A DNA stretch of 64,000 bases from Rhodopirellula baltica. GTDB taxonomy: Bacteria; Planctomycetota; Planctomycetia; Pirellulales; Pirellulaceae. Of this stretch, positions 29,166 through 37,976 are shown in pieces. The DNA lies in NCBI GenBank assembly GCA_002901265.1, contig PPHI01000057.1, forward strand, positions 186,001 through 250,000, given 5' to 3'. The stretch's first letter is position 1. Every line of letters begins with the position of its first letter. Position numbers and translations under genes: made by a program. The notes beneath the pieces were generated by a model. The model saw only the letters and a program-made list of their open reading frames with translations, searched no databases and was not told the DNA's origin.

Positions 29166-29951
29166 ATGAATCACCTTCAAACACCAGCCAGTTCAACTAC
29201 GGAAATCACCACGGTTCGTGATGCATCGAAGGTATACGCTCAAGGCGATCGCCAAGTCGAAGCGTTGCGCCACGTTGACCTGACGATCGAGCAGGGGATG
29301 TTCGTTGCCGTGATGGGGGCGAGCGGATCTGGTAAAAGCACGCTCTTGCATCTCATGAGCGGCTTAACGCATCCGTCGAGTGGTCAGATCTGCATCGCGG
29401 GTGTCGACCTGGCGTCGATGTCTGATCGTCAACTCACTCAGTTCCGACGCGACCGAATTGGGTTGGTCTTTCAAGCGTTTAACTTGGTCCCTTCGCTGAC
29501 AGCCCGCGACAACATCCTGTTCCCATTGTTCGCAGCAGGTCGTACCGCTGACGAAACGAAAGTCAACGAGCTTGCCGAACGTTTGGGGATCCGAGAACGT
29601 TTGACACACCGTCCCGATTCGCTAAGCGGTGGCGAACAACAACGCGTCGCGATCGCACGCTCACTCATCACCGATCCCGCAATTGTTTTGGCCGATGAGC
29701 CCACCGGCAGCCTTGATAGTGTGACCGGTCAAGCGATCTGCAAATTGCTACGCGAACTTTGCAGCGAACAGAACCGCACCATCGTGGTAGTCACCCATGA
29801 ACCCAGCGTTGCCGTGTGGGCAGACGACGTGGTGGTTTTGAAAGACGGTGGAATCGTCGAACGTTTTCAAGCAAGCGAATATGGCGACGCCCAGTCACTC
29901 GCGGCGCACTACCAACAAGTCGTCGGCGATCGCGAAGCGTCACTGGTGTGA
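29166..29951 (+). CDS. ABC transporter ATP-binding protein, MacB/LolD type (second copy)
   Basis: This 261-residue ATPase has Walker A ([11 protein letters not shown]), Q-loop ([16 protein letters not shown]), signature [15 protein letters not shown], Walker B ([13 protein letters not shown]) and switch His ([12 protein letters not shown]). Its sequence and length are very similar to the ATPase at 25336, including the conserved ending [13 protein letters not shown], so the two arose by duplication. ATG 29166 gives [20 protein letters not shown]. With two ATPases and two permeases in 8 kb, this copy may serve the minus-strand permease, which lacks a co-directional ATPase. That pairing is inference. 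Confidence 0.92.
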   Translation: MNHLQTPASSTTEITTVRDASKVYAQGDRQVEALRHVDLTIEQGMFVAVMGASGSGKSTLLHLMSGLTHPSSGQICIAGVDLASMSDRQLTQFRRDRIGLVFQAFNLVPSLTARDNILFPLFAAGRTADETKVNELAERLGIRERLTHRPDSLSGGEQQRVAIARSLITDPAIVLADEPTGSLDSVTGQAICKLLRELCSEQNRTIVVVTHEPSVAVWADDVVVLKDGGIVERFQASEYGDAQSLAAHYQQVVGDREASLV

Positions 29952-30076
29952 CGAATCAATCAGCGTTGAACGCACAAATCTTGAGAATGAGTCGCACACT
30001 CAATGCGCCATGCAGCCTGCGACTCACGGAAACCAGCGTGCAACGCGCACGCCCCTCCTCGAACACAATTGATACG

Positions 30077-31147
30077 ATGCCCTCCGATCTTCAACCACCT
30101 ACACCAAAACTGATTGCTGCCGATGCAAGTCGCTCCCGCCCCGGCTTCACGCTTGTCGAACTTTTGGTCGTGATCGCGATCATCGGAATCTTGGTCGGAC
30201 TGTTGCTCCCCGCCGTCCAAGCTGCACGGGAAGCGGCGCGGCGCATGTCGTGTAGCAACAACTTGAAACAGGTTGGCTTGGCACTTCACAACTATGCATC
30301 GACTTATCGAGAACATTTCCCCAATGCGGGATTCGATGGCATTGGCTACCCGAACGATTACTCGCCGATGGCAAAGTTATTGCCGTACCTCGAGAAAGCC
30401 GATGTCGCAAACCTGATCGACTTCAGCGTTCAACTCGGGCACCCACGATTCGATTTACCCGACGCACTTCACGAGGCCGCGGGGAAAGCGATCCCAACGT
30501 ACCTTTGTCCAAGCGATCCCGAACCGGCAACGCACACCATCGAAATGCCTTCCGGCGCGCCACTGACCATTGCGGGCACGAACTATGGCATGAACCACGG
30601 CAGCGGCATGGACAAAATGTTTCACCCGTCATTCGGTGCGTCCGACGGTCTTTGTTGGGTGAATGCAAAGATCCGCTTTGCGAGTCTATTGGACGGGACA
30701 ACTCATACGATCGCATTTGGCGAAACCATTCGCGGTCCGGGCGGTACACTGACTGATCTTGCCGAAAACCGAAATACGACACAACGCTACCGAGCGTCCG
30801 CGAATACGGACGACACATTGCTGGCCGCATTGGACGCGAAAGACACGGACTACGTCTTCGCCCAAAGTACCGGCTGGAATGGCGGCCGACATCTGTATTG
30901 GCTCCGTGGCTGCGACCCGAATGGTCCGCTGCTTTGCGGTCGCATGGGGCCAAACTCCCCAGTACCCGACATTGCCAACCGCTCGGCCAAAATTAATTCA
31001 GTTCGCAGCTATCACCCCGGTGGCGGAATGGTCTGCTTGGCGGACGGCAGTGTCCAGTTCGTCACCGACTCGGTGGATATCAACCTCTGGCATGCGAGCT
31101 GGACACGCCACGGAAACGAGGTCCAATCCATCGCGTCACAGCAGTAA
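30077..31147 (+). CDS. DUF1559 domain-containing protein (pilin-like N terminus), second copy
   Basis: The frame is open from 29816, overlapping the ATPase gene, but ATG 30077 is the natural start (MPSDLQPPTPKLIAADASRS), giving 356 residues. [20 protein letters not shown] pilin-like segment starts at about residue 24. It is followed by [18 protein letters not shown] and the DUF1559 domain. The C-terminal signature is YHPGGGMVCLADGSVQFVTD. It is clearly the same family as the protein at 1372, though the middle parts differ. It lies 125 bp after an ABC ATPase gene and may be in the same transcript. The function of the family is not settled. Confidence 0.93.
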   Translation: MPSDLQPPTPKLIAADASRSRPGFTLVELLVVIAIIGILVGLLLPAVQAAREAARRMSCSNNLKQVGLALHNYASTYREHFPNAGFDGIGYPNDYSPMAKLLPYLEKADVANLIDFSVQLGHPRFDLPDALHEAAGKAIPTYLCPSDPEPATHTIEMPSGAPLTIAGTNYGMNHGSGMDKMFHPSFGASDGLCWVNAKIRFASLLDGTTHTIAFGETIRGPGGTLTDLAENRNTTQRYRASANTDDTLLAALDAKDTDYVFAQSTGWNGGRHLYWLRGCDPNGPLLCGRMGPNSPVPDIANRSAKINSVRSYHPGGGMVCLADGSVQFVTDSVDINLWHASWTRHGNEVQSIASQQ

Positions 31148-31189
31148 CGCAGATTGAACAAAACAGCTGCTCGTGGTTAGATTGATGGG

Positions 31190-32296
31190 ATGAGTAGCAT
31201 CGAGCGAATAAGCCGCAAAACATTTCGCAACCGTGTCGTCGCAGGGTCATTTCCCCAGTTCACCGGCCTTCGCGAAGCGCTCGAGTCGATGAAGTTTGTG
31301 CAAGCCGACCCGATCCGTTCGCCGGCAAGGGCACAAGATCTGATGCTTCGCCAACGGGTGGTAACGTACAGCGCCGGTGACCTAGAACAATCGTTTCCGG
31401 ATCTGAACGCGGAAGAAGGTTTCTTGTTCGCATACGGTTTTATGACACCGGATGTCTGGCAAGATTTGCGTTGGCGTCCCAAAGGCCGACTGAAGAAACT
31501 CGAACGTGAAATCCTTGATGCCGTTGCGGAACTGGGCGAAGCCCATCCGCGTCACTTGGACGAGCGATTCGGCCAAGAATCAGTCACAAATTACTGGGGC
31601 GGCAAGTCACGTGCGTCAAAGCAAGTGCTCGATCACTTGCATCATCACGGCTACTTGCGAGTTTGCCGACGCGAAAATGGCATCCGGATCTATCAAGTTC
31701 CTGACGACGGCAATCCATCGTCGGTCGATTCATTGTCACGCTATCGCAACCTTGTGCTTGCGACCGCGCATGTTTTTGGCCCGACGACACAGCGATTTTT
31801 GGTTTCGGAACTGCGTTATCACAACCATCTGCTCGCCACGCGGAAAGAACGTGTGGCTGTGATCGATTCATTGGTTGACTTAGGCAGCTTACAACACATC
31901 GAAGTCGATGGTGTGCGATACCTTTGGATCCGAGACGCTTGGCAAGCAGAGGAAATCCCGGATCAAGTCCGAATTCTTGCCCCATTTGATCCACTGGTTC
32001 GTGATCGTGAACGGTTCAACCATTTGTGGGACTGGGACTATCGCTTCGAAGCCTATGTCCCGGCGGCGAAACGGCAACGTGGCTATTACGCGATGCCGGT
32101 GCTGTACCGAGACAACGTGATCGGTTGGGCGAACGCTTCGGTCGCCGATCGACGTTTGAATGTCGAGTTTGGATACCACAGGAAACGACCACGCGACAAA
32201 ACGTTTCGATCGCATTCCGAATCAGAAGTCGAAGCGATGGCAACGTTCCTGGGACTCGAAAGCGGCCAGTGGCAAATCGAACACCGCAAGCCGTAG
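31190..32296 (+). CDS. Winged-helix DNA glycosylase, YcaQ/AlkX (HTH_42) family
   Basis: This 368-residue protein matches the YcaQ/AlkZ family of DNA glycosylases built from tandem winged helices. Such enzymes remove bulky alkylated bases or unhook interstrand crosslinks. The N-terminal part has FVQADPIRSPARAQDLMLRQ, which contains the Q-x-D arrangement described for the YcaQ branch (AlkZ has Q-x-Q). Later segments typical of the family are HLDERFGQESVTNYWGGKSR, RILAPFDPLVRDRERFNHLWD (given in part) and RWYAEAY-like FEAYVPAAKRQRGYYAMPVL. It stands alone and its stop abuts the stop of the next, convergent gene with no gap. Distance from uvrA is 12 kb, so no operon link. Confidence 0.88.
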   Translation: MSSIERISRKTFRNRVVAGSFPQFTGLREALESMKFVQADPIRSPARAQDLMLRQRVVTYSAGDLEQSFPDLNAEEGFLFAYGFMTPDVWQDLRWRPKGRLKKLEREILDAVAELGEAHPRHLDERFGQESVTNYWGGKSRASKQVLDHLHHHGYLRVCRRENGIRIYQVPDDGNPSSVDSLSRYRNLVLATAHVFGPTTQRFLVSELRYHNHLLATRKERVAVIDSLVDLGSLQHIEVDGVRYLWIRDAWQAEEIPDQVRILAPFDPLVRDRERFNHLWDWDYRFEAYVPAAKRQRGYYAMPVLYRDNVIGWANASVADRRLNVEFGYHRKRPRDKTFRSHSESEVEAMATFLGLESGQWQIEHRKP

Positions 32297-32590
32297 TCAC
32301 GCCGTGCCAAACCAAGCATAGATTTCGTTGACGAGCGCATCGGAGGACTCGTTCAAACTGGTCACGATAAAACCAGACCAATTGTCCCATGCGGTTTCGA
32401 TTCTTGCTTCACCTCGACGAAGTGTTATGACCGAACGGTCAGCCAAGTTGCTGCGAGGCAGACTGTCGGCTTCCAACGCGAATGTCGCTTGGATTTCACT
32501 CGTCAATTCGAGGAACGACTCCATCGGGACATCGAACAGCGTGATCGCCAGACGTCCGGAAGCATCGCGTGAGAGTTCTGGGGAGATCAT
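32297..32590 (-). CDS. Conserved-looking hypothetical protein (97 aa)
   Basis: This small protein begins MISPELSRDASGRLAITLFD and ends LVNEIYAWFGTA. It has an alternating pattern of hydrophobic strands and helices compatible with a compact alpha/beta fold, no signal peptide and no membrane helix. I do not recognise the family. It is placed between convergent YcaQ and an upstream tRNA-His gene on the same strand. Coding use resembles that of its neighbours, and there is no competing frame, which supports it as real. Confidence 0.65.
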   Translation of the reverse strand: MISPELSRDASGRLAITLFDVPMESFLELTSEIQATFALEADSLPRSNLADRSVITLRRGEARIETAWDNWSGFIVTSLNESSDALVNEIYAWFGTA

Positions 32591-32665
32591 TCGACAGATC
32601 GAATAGTCACACCGCTAACAAACGATCGACGGGGCTCACCGCCGAGTAGCGGTATGGGAAAGAAG

Positions 32666-32740
32666 GGTGGATGACCGGGTTCGAACCGGCGACATCTGGA
32701 ACCACAATCCAGTGCTCTAACCAACTGAGCTACACCCACC
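32666..32740 (-). tRNA. tRNA-His (GTG anticodon)
   Basis: On the minus strand the gene starts GGTGGGTGTAGCTCAGTTGG, including the extra 5' G (position -1) typical of tRNA-His, opposite the discriminator C. The anticodon stem-loop is CTGGATTGTGGTTCCAG, with anticodon GTG, and the T arm reads CCGGTTCGAACCCGG. The 3' CCA is not encoded. All arms fold as a standard cloverleaf with one G-T pair in the acceptor stem. Confidence 0.97.
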
Positions 32741-33083
32741 GTCTGAAGCGGGACGCAACAAGTTGCTCCGCCAGATTCAATGACTGTATCCGCCAATTAA
32801 AGTTCGGTCAACGGTCCGTTTTTTCTTCCGGAAAACTTTCTAGCCCTGGCCCCCATCGTCAGCTGGGGCAACCCGGGCAATCGGTGTATTTTCCACGTTC
32901 GTACGTCGACCCGCGTTGCGTTTGACTGCTGAAAACCTCCATTTTGGGTCTGAAATCCGCCGGGTTCGACGACCTATCGCAGGAGTGCATTTTCCGACGC
33001 CGTTCAAACGGGTAACCTATCGCCCCCAGCATGCGTCTTTCGAATTTTTTATCCAACTGATCGCCAGAGAACCGAACGCCTCG

Positions 33084-33836
33084 ATGGCTCGCCGCAAACC
33101 GCCCCCAAGTCGCTCGCAAGCATCCGATTCGACAGCCGAACATTCGCCTTCGGAGACGAAGCCTGTCGGCAAACAAACCGATGGTGGCGAATCCAATTCG
33201 GACACGACGCCGACGTTCCAATCCCCTGCCGATTCACCGTTGCCATCGCCCTTGGTTCGCAACATCCTGGGCGTTTTTGCAGTCGCTCATTTAGTCGCAT
33301 TGTTTGTGTCCTACTCGGCGATCATCGAGCCCTCCGCACTGCAGAGCTCGCTGCTCGATACACTCGCCCCGTATCTTCGCGGTACTCACTTTGCTGCCGA
33401 TGGACGCCGGTTCTACTTGGCACATGCGACACCCGACGAGCAACCACACCGACTGCAAGTCGCGTCGACTAAACCACGCGTTCCGCTGACGATTGACTCG
33501 CAAACCGAATGGACCACCGTTGACCCTTCAGGCATTCCCGGACTTGCCGCTTGGGACCGGTACAACAAGTGGATGACGCTGGCGGCAACACTCTCGGAAT
33601 CCGATCAGCGATCACTCGCGGCAGCGCTTCTAATGCCGTTGATACGAGCCGATAAGACCATCGGTGCGGTTCGAATTGTGCGACTTCCGACACAGCTAAC
33701 CACTGCCGAACAAGACGCCGCCGGCCCCGCCTATCTGGCTCGCGTCGTTCGCGACGGTGAGCAAATCAATTTGGTCTCAATCGAATCCCAACGCTTGACC
33801 ACCTCGCCACGCACCGAACGCGAGGCAGCTCAATGA
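33084..33836 (+). CDS. Hypothetical membrane-anchored protein, partner of HTTM-like gene
   Basis: The frame is open from 32916, but ATG 33084 (MARRKPPPSRSQASDSTAEH) is the likely start, giving 250 residues. The first 60 residues are polar and low-complexity. One membrane helix follows at about 65-83 (ILGVFAVAHLVALFVSYSAI), and the remaining 165 residues should lie outside the cytoplasm. The stop overlaps the next start (ATGA), so it is coupled with the HTTM-like gene. This pairing suggests a two-protein membrane complex, with the present protein a soluble-domain partner. I do not recognise a named family. Confidence 0.72.
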   Translation: MARRKPPPSRSQASDSTAEHSPSETKPVGKQTDGGESNSDTTPTFQSPADSPLPSPLVRNILGVFAVAHLVALFVSYSAIIEPSALQSSLLDTLAPYLRGTHFAADGRRFYLAHATPDEQPHRLQVASTKPRVPLTIDSQTEWTTVDPSGIPGLAAWDRYNKWMTLAATLSESDQRSLAAALLMPLIRADKTIGAVRIVRLPTQLTTAEQDAAGPAYLARVVRDGEQINLVSIESQRLTTSPRTEREAAQ

Positions 33837-34843
33837 AAAAGACCGCAAGCAAATCCGATCAACAGTCGTCGTGGAACCGATTCTGGTTCCAACCCAGTCC
33901 CGTACGCTCGATCGCAGTCACCCAAATCGGCCTCGGACTCGTGACGGCAATGTACTTCATTTCGTCACTCGTTGACGTATCGACCTGGTATCCGGCGGGC
34001 GCACCAGCCAGCACGACGAACTTGGCCGAGTTCTTTCGCACCGCCGAACTAACTCGCGAAGCGAGCTGGATGGTTTCGCCGCTGTTCATTTGGGATGCGA
34101 CGTTCCAAGGCAGCAGCCTGTCCGAAAATGCCTGGGTCTATCGAATTTACTTGATCGCCGGAACGATCCTTTCGCTTTGGCTGGCATTCGCCAATCGCAT
34201 GGGCACTGGATTTCCCAAACCAATTCGTACCTTCGCTCAGCAAGGCGGGTTGGCACTGGCAACATGGATTTGGTTTGTCGGATGGGCCAACCGAACCGTC
34301 CTCATCGCCGGAGTCGCCGAACCCTTGATCAGCATTTCATTGGCCGCGTTGATCTTGGCACCGTTAACCGGACGCAAGCTTTCATCGGAAACAACATTGC
34401 CCCAAAGTTGGCGGACGACTTTTGCCAAGCGATTGCTGGCATGCCAAACAACGTTGATCGCGGTAATGACCACCGCCACGATGCTGGCCAGCCCCGTATG
34501 GTGGAATGGGACAGGAGCGTACGCCTTGGTGGCCCCCAGCGAAGATCGGTTTATTGACGTGCGAGGCAGCTGGTTTGAAACGCCCTTCGTCTACGAATGC
34601 CTGACCCTCATCCTGGTGGCACTGTTGCCGATTGGGCTGTACTTGGCGTGGCACCATCGCACTCGCAAGGCCGGCGTATCGATGATGATCGCATGGAGCG
34701 TTTTGGTCGGTATTTTAACGACAAACGTTCTCTACGCGGCGACGCTTGCCATCATTGCGACAACTGTCGGTGATCGAGATACTAAGCATGCCCCCGCCGG
34801 AGCGAATGGGGCAGAGACGCTCGGCGGCGGAAGCATGGCTTAG
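33833..34843 (+). CDS. HTTM-like multi-pass membrane protein
   Basis: This 336-residue protein has about seven or eight hydrophobic helices, for example RSIAVTQIGLGLVTAMYFIS, YLIAGTILSLWLAF, LALATWIWFVGWA and CLTLILVALLPIGLYLAW. The opening FWFQPSPVRSIAVTQIGLG resembles planctomycete proteins annotated as HTTM-domain or vitamin-K-dependent gamma-carboxylase-like, but the catalytic carboxylase region is not evident. It overlaps the upstream gene by four bases. The function is not known; a membrane complex with the upstream protein is the simplest reading. Confidence 0.72.
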   Translation: MKKTASKSDQQSSWNRFWFQPSPVRSIAVTQIGLGLVTAMYFISSLVDVSTWYPAGAPASTTNLAEFFRTAELTREASWMVSPLFIWDATFQGSSLSENAWVYRIYLIAGTILSLWLAFANRMGTGFPKPIRTFAQQGGLALATWIWFVGWANRTVLIAGVAEPLISISLAALILAPLTGRKLSSETTLPQSWRTTFAKRLLACQTTLIAVMTTATMLASPVWWNGTGAYALVAPSEDRFIDVRGSWFETPFVYECLTLILVALLPIGLYLAWHHRTRKAGVSMMIAWSVLVGILTTNVLYAATLAIIATTVGDRDTKHAPAGANGAETLGGGSMA

Positions 34844-35034
34844 AAGACACGACCGGCCCCCCGACAAGGCGTTTCAACGCTTGCCAGACCGGTGATAATC
34901 GCCCTTTGTCTGCGGTCGCTCTTTGGCCAAAGCAACGCGCACACGGACCAGGGACACCTGCCTAACGCGGAAACAGTCCCGACATCCACACACAAAACCA
35001 CATTTTTTTTGCTCAGCAAACGTAGGTATTCTCA

Positions 35035-35769
35035 GTGAGTGAGTTGAAAGGAAAAATCGTCGCTATCACCGGCGGCGGAACCGGGATTGGAGAAGGCATC
35101 GCGAAGAAGCTGGCAAGCCTGGGTTGCCGCGTTGCGATCGGTGGCCGTCGAATCGAAAAGCTGGAAACCGTTGCCGGGGCGATTGAGTCGGAAACTCCCG
35201 TCTTTTGCCACACGATCGATGTCGCCGATACCGACAGCGTCAAAGCGTTTTTCGCCGCCGTGAAGTCGCACTTCGGCGATCCCGACATCCTGGTCAACAG
35301 CGCTGGCATCAATATTCAAAAACGCACGATGGCTGAGATGTCCCCAGAAGACTGGGACCGCGTGATGCAAATCAACGCGAGCGGTGCTTATCGTTGCATT
35401 TACGAAGTTCTACCCGCGATGCGTGAACGCCACGACGGCTTGGTCGTCAACATTTCTTCGGTCGCCGGCAAACGCGCTATCACCTTGGGCGGCGTGGTGT
35501 ATTGTGCCAGCAAGTTTGCGATGACCGCACTTGGAACCGCGATCAGCAACGAAGTCCGCAACGAAGGCGTTCGCATCACCAACGTCTACCCGGGCGAAGT
35601 CAACACGCCAATCCTGGACAACCGCCCCGCACCGGTCTCACAAGAGCACAAGGATTCGATTCTGCAGCCGGAAGACATCGCAGAAGTCGTCGCGACCATC
35701 TGCGCCCTGCCACCTCGTGCGAACGTCCCCGAAGTGGTCGTCAAACCGACCAAGCAAGAGTGGGTCTAG
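35035..35769 (+). CDS. SDR family NAD(P)-dependent oxidoreductase
   Basis: This 244-residue enzyme is a classical short-chain dehydrogenase. The cofactor loop TGGGTGIGEG is at about residues 13-22. NSAGIN follows near 90, the catalytic Ser lies in VVNISSVAGK, and the YCASK motif supplies the Tyr and Lys. The usual PGEVNTPI follows the active site. The start is GTG 35035, the only start that begins at the first strand (MSELKGKIVAITG). An AGG lies nine bases upstream. Downstream is a strong intrinsic terminator. The substrate is not predictable from the sequence. Confidence 0.95.
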   Translation: MSELKGKIVAITGGGTGIGEGIAKKLASLGCRVAIGGRRIEKLETVAGAIESETPVFCHTIDVADTDSVKAFFAAVKSHFGDPDILVNSAGINIQKRTMAEMSPEDWDRVMQINASGAYRCIYEVLPAMRERHDGLVVNISSVAGKRAITLGGVVYCASKFAMTALGTAISNEVRNEGVRITNVYPGEVNTPILDNRPAPVSQEHKDSILQPEDIAEVVATICALPPRANVPEVVVKPTKQEWV

Positions 35770-35813
35770 TCTGAACCGGTCGGGCCTAGCGACCGATCAA
35801 ATCAAAATTTTGC

Positions 35814-35859
35814 AAAGCGGCTTCGGCGGGATCGCGTTCCCGCCAGGCCGCTTTTTTTT
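35814..35859 (+). terminator. Rho-independent terminator after SDR gene
   Basis: AAAGCGGC at 35814-35821 pairs with GCCGCTTT at 35847-35854, with a second inner stem GGCGGGA/TCCCGCC (35825-35831 and 35838-35844), followed by eight Ts. It lies 45 bp after the SDR stop and is a clear intrinsic terminator for the plus strand. Confidence 0.9.
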
Positions 35860-35887
35860 GTCATGTACCCATGCCCGGTTCGCAGAG

Positions 35888-37972
35888 TTACTGTTCGAGC
35901 TGCCATTGCTCGTTAAAGAAGCCCTGCTTGACGATCGTTCCGGGATAGATCGAGTCGTCTTGGTCGGTCACATCGATGACTGCGAAGTCCGGTAGCATCG
36001 CGACTTGCCGGCTGTTGCTGACGTTGGAAAACTCACGAAACGTCATCCCACTATTCACGACCAGATATCGATCTGGATTCAGTGGATTGGGATAGCAGAA
36101 CACGGGTGCATGGTTCGCAGGGTCAAACGTTTCGTCTGCAACCACGAGCTCGTTGCGTGTCCAGCGGATCGGTAGCGAATCGGCGACGTTAAACAGATAT
36201 CGATTGCTCGAAAAGTCACCGAAACAAATCAAGTGGCTCGTTGCGATCTGGTCATCGGTCAACTCGCGATCGGTCACCACTTGCACGTCACCACGCATCA
36301 ATCGTTGCCAGCGCTGCTGCAGGTATTCCGTCTCACGATCAATCCAGCGTTGCACACGACCATGACGTGCAGGACGACTGGGCAAAACGATGACAAAACG
36401 ATCGCAAAACGCGTCATCAATCGGACCTTGCAGTCCCGGGCGTTTGCGGAGTTCCTTGGTTCGGAAGTGCTCCACCACCCAATCACCCGACGAAAGCTTT
36501 GCCAAACGGCATTGGAATCCAGGTTGATTGCCGCTATCGACGACATCGAGCTTTTCACCGTCAATCGACAAGTCGATTCCTGTCAGTGGGCCAGCCCAAC
36601 CCGATCGGGAGAAATCTAATTCCAGGTGCGTCACGCCGGTCGTATTCAACTCGATGCGACCTTCATTCGCTTCGATCGACGCCTCGACCGTGGCCGCGGT
36701 CCAGTGCTCCTGCATCCCGGTGACACGCACCCAACCTGCCGTGTTGTAACGCAGCGTGTACGTCGTAAATTGAAGCTTCGGCTCCGGCAAGGTTGTGACT
36801 TTTTTGGCCCACGTAGCGAGTTGTGTATCAATCGCGGCTGCGGAATCCTTGTCGATCTTGTGCCCCATGCCAGCCCCGATCACATAGGGAAATTTGAATC
36901 CCAGATTCTCGGCTTGTTCGACAACGCGATCCGCAGCTCGTTTCTGTTTGTCGACCTCGCCACTGTAAGCGACGACACGGGTGTCGTTTAGGTTCTCCAC
37001 CCAAGGCAAAACGTCGTACCAGCGAAACAGTTTTTGCATTGTCGGCGTGACTTCAAAAGGCGTCGCCTTCGTCCAGCCTTGATAGACGATTGTGTCGACG
37101 AAACCGGCCCCCGGGTTGGCAGCCATCCAATGCGTCGGATCATGCACGGCTAAATGCCAACAGCCTGCCCCGCCCATCGAAAAGCCACGGATCGAAACAC
37201 GTTGCGAATCGACAGGCACCAAGTCCTTCATCGCATCGATCGATTCGTAAACGTCGGTTTCGCCAGCGAACTTGAACGCGTTGCAGTGCCGCCCAAAAGG
37301 GTGCAGAACAAACGTATCTTCCGGAGCGTATTGCCCCACCTTGGTCATCCGTTCGGACAAAAATGGAATCTCGGTGGTCTTGTCACCGCGGCCGTGCAAC
37401 CAAACGTCCAAGCGGTATGGCGTCGAAGCTGGCTTGCTGTTGTATCCGGCCGGTACAACCACACCGAACGGTTGAAACGAATCATCGATCCGCGAAACAA
37501 AGCCGCCAACGAGTGGCTGGGCAAGCGAATCGTTATCCGGATCAAAACCGAGCAACTCCAATCCGCGTTTCCCATCCGTCGCAGCAGCGATTCGACGGTT
37601 CGCTTCATCGAGCAACTTGTTGGCGTCGTCGACTTGCGACGTCTTGTAGAACAGGTCTTGGGTGATTGCCAAGCGAACCGCGCGTAGAAGAACCGCCACA
37701 TGCGGCCGCCATGTCGCGGCATCTACAGAACGGTTCGCAGCCTCATCAAGTGTTGCGGACAATTCGTCCAAACGTTTTTGAAGTGCTTGCCGCGATGGCG
37801 AGTCGATTTCGATCCCACGAGGCGGCAGCAAGTTGTACTTTGGTGCCGCAGCGGGTGGTTGTTCCGCGTCGATCGATTGTGCGAGCGTTTTGTTGGGAAG
37901 ACGGACGGCGAACAGAAGACAGCCGACAATCGTCACGGCGATGGCACATCGATTGCGAAACAAAAGGGACAT
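35888..37972 (-). CDS. Secreted alpha/beta-hydrolase, prolyl-oligopeptidase/esterase type
   Basis: This 694-residue protein begins with a signal peptide (about residues 1-32, CAIAVTIVGCLLFAVRLPN). After a helical region comes an alpha/beta-hydrolase domain: an oxyanion/strand region with RLDVWLHGRGDKTTEI, the nucleophile motif GFSMGG near residue 260, and a candidate catalytic His in GAGMGHKID. The last 250 residues hold two beta-rich regions that may be a carbohydrate-binding or accessory domain; I do not recognise them. Planctomycetes have many such secreted esterases and peptidases for polymer breakdown. The start lies four bases after the hisA stop, so it is co-transcribed with hisA, an odd combination. 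Confidence 0.85.
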   Translation of the reverse strand: MSLLFRNRCAIAVTIVGCLLFAVRLPNKTLAQSIDAEQPPAAAPKYNLLPPRGIEIDSPSRQALQKRLDELSATLDEAANRSVDAATWRPHVAVLLRAVRLAITQDLFYKTSQVDDANKLLDEANRRIAAATDGKRGLELLGFDPDNDSLAQPLVGGFVSRIDDSFQPFGVVVPAGYNSKPASTPYRLDVWLHGRGDKTTEIPFLSERMTKVGQYAPEDTFVLHPFGRHCNAFKFAGETDVYESIDAMKDLVPVDSQRVSIRGFSMGGAGCWHLAVHDPTHWMAANPGAGFVDTIVYQGWTKATPFEVTPTMQKLFRWYDVLPWVENLNDTRVVAYSGEVDKQKRAADRVVEQAENLGFKFPYVIGAGMGHKIDKDSAAAIDTQLATWAKKVTTLPEPKLQFTTYTLRYNTAGWVRVTGMQEHWTAATVEASIEANEGRIELNTTGVTHLELDFSRSGWAGPLTGIDLSIDGEKLDVVDSGNQPGFQCRLAKLSSGDWVVEHFRTKELRKRPGLQGPIDDAFCDRFVIVLPSRPARHGRVQRWIDRETEYLQQRWQRLMRGDVQVVTDRELTDDQIATSHLICFGDFSSNRYLFNVADSLPIRWTRNELVVADETFDPANHAPVFCYPNPLNPDRYLVVNSGMTFREFSNVSNSRQVAMLPDFAVIDVTDQDDSIYPGTIVKQGFFNEQWQLEQ

Positions 37973-37976
37973 CCGA

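Noticed and set aside
32671-32925. Open frame starting MTGFEPATSGTT
   Set aside because: This is the well known spurious translation of the antisense strand of a tRNA gene.
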